Below are positions 62,531-64,000 of a stretch of 64,000 nt of DNA, piece after piece (the first letter of the stretch is position 1; each line of letters starts with the position of its first letter). Location of the stretch: NCBI RefSeq assembly GCF_000012845.1, contig NC_009615.1:2261501-2325500 (forward strand). Reading direction: 5' to 3'. Origin of the DNA: Parabacteroides distasonis ATCC 8503. GTDB taxonomy: Bacteria; Bacteroidota; Bacteroidia; Bacteroidales; Tannerellaceae. The notes beneath the pieces are model-generated. The model saw only the letters and a program-made list of their open reading frames with translations, searched no databases and was not told where the DNA came from. Both the position numbers and the translations under genes were made by a program.

Positions 62531-62566
62531 GGTGAGAGACGGGGCACGCCCCGTCTCTACAACCGG
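62531..62566. repeat. Dispersed palindromic repeat, copy 4, between permease pairs 3 and 4
   Basis: GAGACGGGGC-A-CGCCCCGTCTC core with CTACAACCGGGTG on the right. The sequence and its flanks closely match copy 3, as expected if a pair was duplicated together with its spacer. Confidence 0.85.
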
Positions 62567-62576
62567 GTGTTATCTG

Positions 62577-63836
62577 TTATCCGTCATAGCGCAGGGCATC
62601 GGCGGGTTCCAAGCTGGAGGCTTTGCGGGCCGGATACCAAGTGGCAAGGCTGATGATGAGCGCCAAGATCAGCCAAGTCAGCAGGGAGTTGATCAGGAAG
62701 CAGCCTACCTTGGATTCTACCAAGCCGGGCGGCATCAAGTCAATCCAGGCCAGATTCACGCAAATCAACAGGGCCGGGACGGTGGCGATCGTCAGCAACA
62801 TCAAGCCCTCCCCCATCACCAAGCCCAAGATGGAGGCACGCGTGGAACCCATCGCCATACGCAAGCCCAGCTCCGCACGGCGGCGGCTCACGTGAAACCA
62901 GAACGTGCCGATCACCGCGAGGAACACGTTCGTGAGCAGGAACAGGCCCAGAGCGGAGACGATCCGCTGGGCGTTACTCTCGATCGAGTTCTCCAGATAA
63001 GAGGATCGCACGTCGGGGTAGGCTCGCACCTCCGACACCCAGAAGTTGCCCACCATCAATTGACGCTTCATCGCTTTCAGGAACCGATCGGCGTAACCGG
63101 CCGTAGCCACGGAAGGGCGAAGGCGGAAGGTTATCTGCACCTGTGTAAGATCGTTAAGCTCCCGCAGGTCGAGCAAGGAGAAGAGGATACATTGCTTCCG
63201 GCGGTCGAACTCGTCATTGCGGACCGGCCCTGTCACCGCCACCACGTGTCCGGGAAGGGTATCACCATGCAGGTAGATATCGGCCCCGATAGCGTCGGTC
63301 GTGCCATATAGCCGCCTCGCCAACTCCGCCGATATCACCCGATCCCTGCCTTCCCTTGTCCCGGACAGAGCCTCGCCCAGCCTCTCCGGGCTTTCGCCCG
63401 AGGCGGGACGGATGCCAAACACACGGAAGTAGTCCGGCGAGACGGTCATCAGCCGTACGCTTACGCTGACGGAATCCCTCGTCACCCGGCTTCCCGACCA
63501 AGAAAGGGTATAGGGCAAGGAAGAGACGGAGAGCGCCACGGCCTCCACGTCGGCATGCCCCCGGAGGCGTTCCACGATACGCTCCACGTCGCGCGCAGCC
63601 TCATCGCCGCCCTCCTCGTAGGTAACGAACGAGGGACTGTTGGAGGGACGGACGGCCAATACCGCATGGTAGACGCCCTCGAGGTCGTAGCCCACCGGCT
63701 CATACCACGACTTACCCATCATCAAGAAGTAGCTGGTCATGAACCAGATCACCACGAACACCACCAGCAACTCGGCCAGTATCCATCCGCTGCCCCCCAT
63801 GCGGGACCTTATCAGTTTCAATATATGTATTATCAT
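62577..63836 (-). CDS. FtsX/MacB-type ABC transporter permease (A-type, pair 4)
   Basis: A 419-residue A-type permease: KLIRSRMGGSGWILAELLVV at the start, helix about 18-40 (LVVFVVIWFMTSYFLMMG), and periplasmic domain to about 280. The C-terminal helices are LGLFLLTNVFLAVIGTFWF, GEGLMLLTIATVPALLICVN and FLINSLLTWLILALIISLATW. The loop is RRAELGLRMAMGSTRASILG. It ends PARKASSLEPADALRYDG, the same ending as pair 3. It is 15 bases downstream of its B partner. Codon use is again G+C rich. Confidence 0.91.
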   Translation of the reverse strand: MIIHILKLIRSRMGGSGWILAELLVVFVVIWFMTSYFLMMGKSWYEPVGYDLEGVYHAVLAVRPSNSPSFVTYEEGGDEAARDVERIVERLRGHADVEAVALSVSSLPYTLSWSGSRVTRDSVSVSVRLMTVSPDYFRVFGIRPASGESPERLGEALSGTREGRDRVISAELARRLYGTTDAIGADIYLHGDTLPGHVVAVTGPVRNDEFDRRKQCILFSLLDLRELNDLTQVQITFRLRPSVATAGYADRFLKAMKRQLMVGNFWVSEVRAYPDVRSSYLENSIESNAQRIVSALGLFLLTNVFLAVIGTFWFHVSRRRAELGLRMAMGSTRASILGLVMGEGLMLLTIATVPALLICVNLAWIDLMPPGLVESKVGCFLINSLLTWLILALIISLATWYPARKASSLEPADALRYDG

Positions 63837-63851
63837 AACCGTATCTCCTAT

Positions 63852-64000
63852 TTATCCATTCAACGCATCCGTTATATTCCCCCTCACGATCCTCCAAGCG
63901 GGCAGCATCGAGGAAAGCAGGTTCAATGCGACGCAAACCCCGAAGGCGTACGCGAAGACCGACATATTGAGCAGCATCCCCGGCGAGAGGAAGACATCCC
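63852..64000 (-). CDS. FtsX/MacB-type ABC transporter permease (B-type, pair 4), C-terminal part only
   Basis: The - strand frame ends with TAA at 63852-63854 and is open to the window edge. The visible 48 residues read DVFLSPGMLLNMSVFAYAFG then VCVALNLLSSMLPAWRIVRG and NITDALNG. This is the last membrane helix and the PAWR...I.DALN ending of the B-type permeases. It completes a fourth B/A pair. Its start, and probably the ATPase and membrane-fusion genes, lie beyond the window. Confidence 0.88.
   Translation of the reverse strand, partial: DVFLSPGMLLNMSVFAYAFGVCVALNLLSSMLPAWRIVRGNITDALNG

Overview
The window looks like chromosome of a gut Bacteroidales, most probably a Parabacteroides of the distasonis group. 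This is inferred from the SusC/SusD pairs, FecR/ECF-sigma regulation, Bacteroidetes-only families (DUF4831, DUF3256, DUF4923, PepSY-like lipoproteins), TAnnTTTG -7 promoter boxes, weak Shine-Dalgarno sites and a bioB-A-F-G-C-D cluster. No rRNA, tRNA, CRISPR array, transposase or integrase was seen.

Region 1 (1-7.6 kb) holds the most striking structure. An ECF sigma factor gene is split: its 5' half reads on the + strand and runs off the left edge, while its 3' half plus the downstream fecR anti-sigma gene lie on the - strand. The breakpoints are two identical 13-bp inverted repeats, GTTCTACCGGAAC (192-204 and, inverted, 1588-1600). The susC gene just to the right has no ATG. Reversing 192-1600 on paper does two things at once: it rejoins the sigma factor in frame, and it gives susC an in-frame ATG with a complete signal peptide. 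The result is a canonical sigma-fecR-susC-susD operon. I read this as a phase-variable inversion switch captured in the OFF state. An endonuclease/exonuclease/phosphatase-family gene follows susD.

Region 2 (7.7-17.2 kb): a DUF4831 protein, a POT-type peptide transporter, a small uncertain ORF that runs through a strong terminator, the biotin operon bioB-bioA-bioF-bioG-bioC-bioD, and a YkvA-like protein. Region 3 (17.4-26.9 kb): a second SusC/SusD pair, a DUF417 membrane protein, an AraC regulator, an exported thioredoxin, and an ECF sigma/putative anti-sigma/periplasmic protein/outer-membrane-barrel operon. Region 4 (26.9-30.8 kb): an OmpR-type two-component system surrounded by three PepSY-like lipoproteins. 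Region 5 (30.9-47 kb): housekeeping and metabolic genes (truA, DMT exporter, AspT-like transporter, GH51 arabinofuranosidase, MmcQ-like protein, PIF1/HRDC helicase, MFS transporter, zinc peptidase, class II aldolase, rpmE2, sugar-kinase-like APH protein, Dabb protein).

Region 6 (47.1-64 kb) looks like one export/envelope-stress system: an NtrB-like kinase, an NtrC-like sigma-54 activator, a TolC-family channel, and on the far side of a LytS/LytTR pair and a dgkA-PAP2 pair, an array of eight FtsX/MacB-type permease genes (the last cut by the window edge) in alternating A/B pairs. Well-matched sigma-54 promoters with a shared upstream palindrome precede both tolC and the last permease pair, which ties the array to the activator.

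Two repeat families are scattered between genes: a GTAGAGACGGGGC...GCCCCGTCTCTAC palindrome, one copy of which has become the coding end of bioF, and three clusters of divergent dyad units each repeating at exactly 22 bp.
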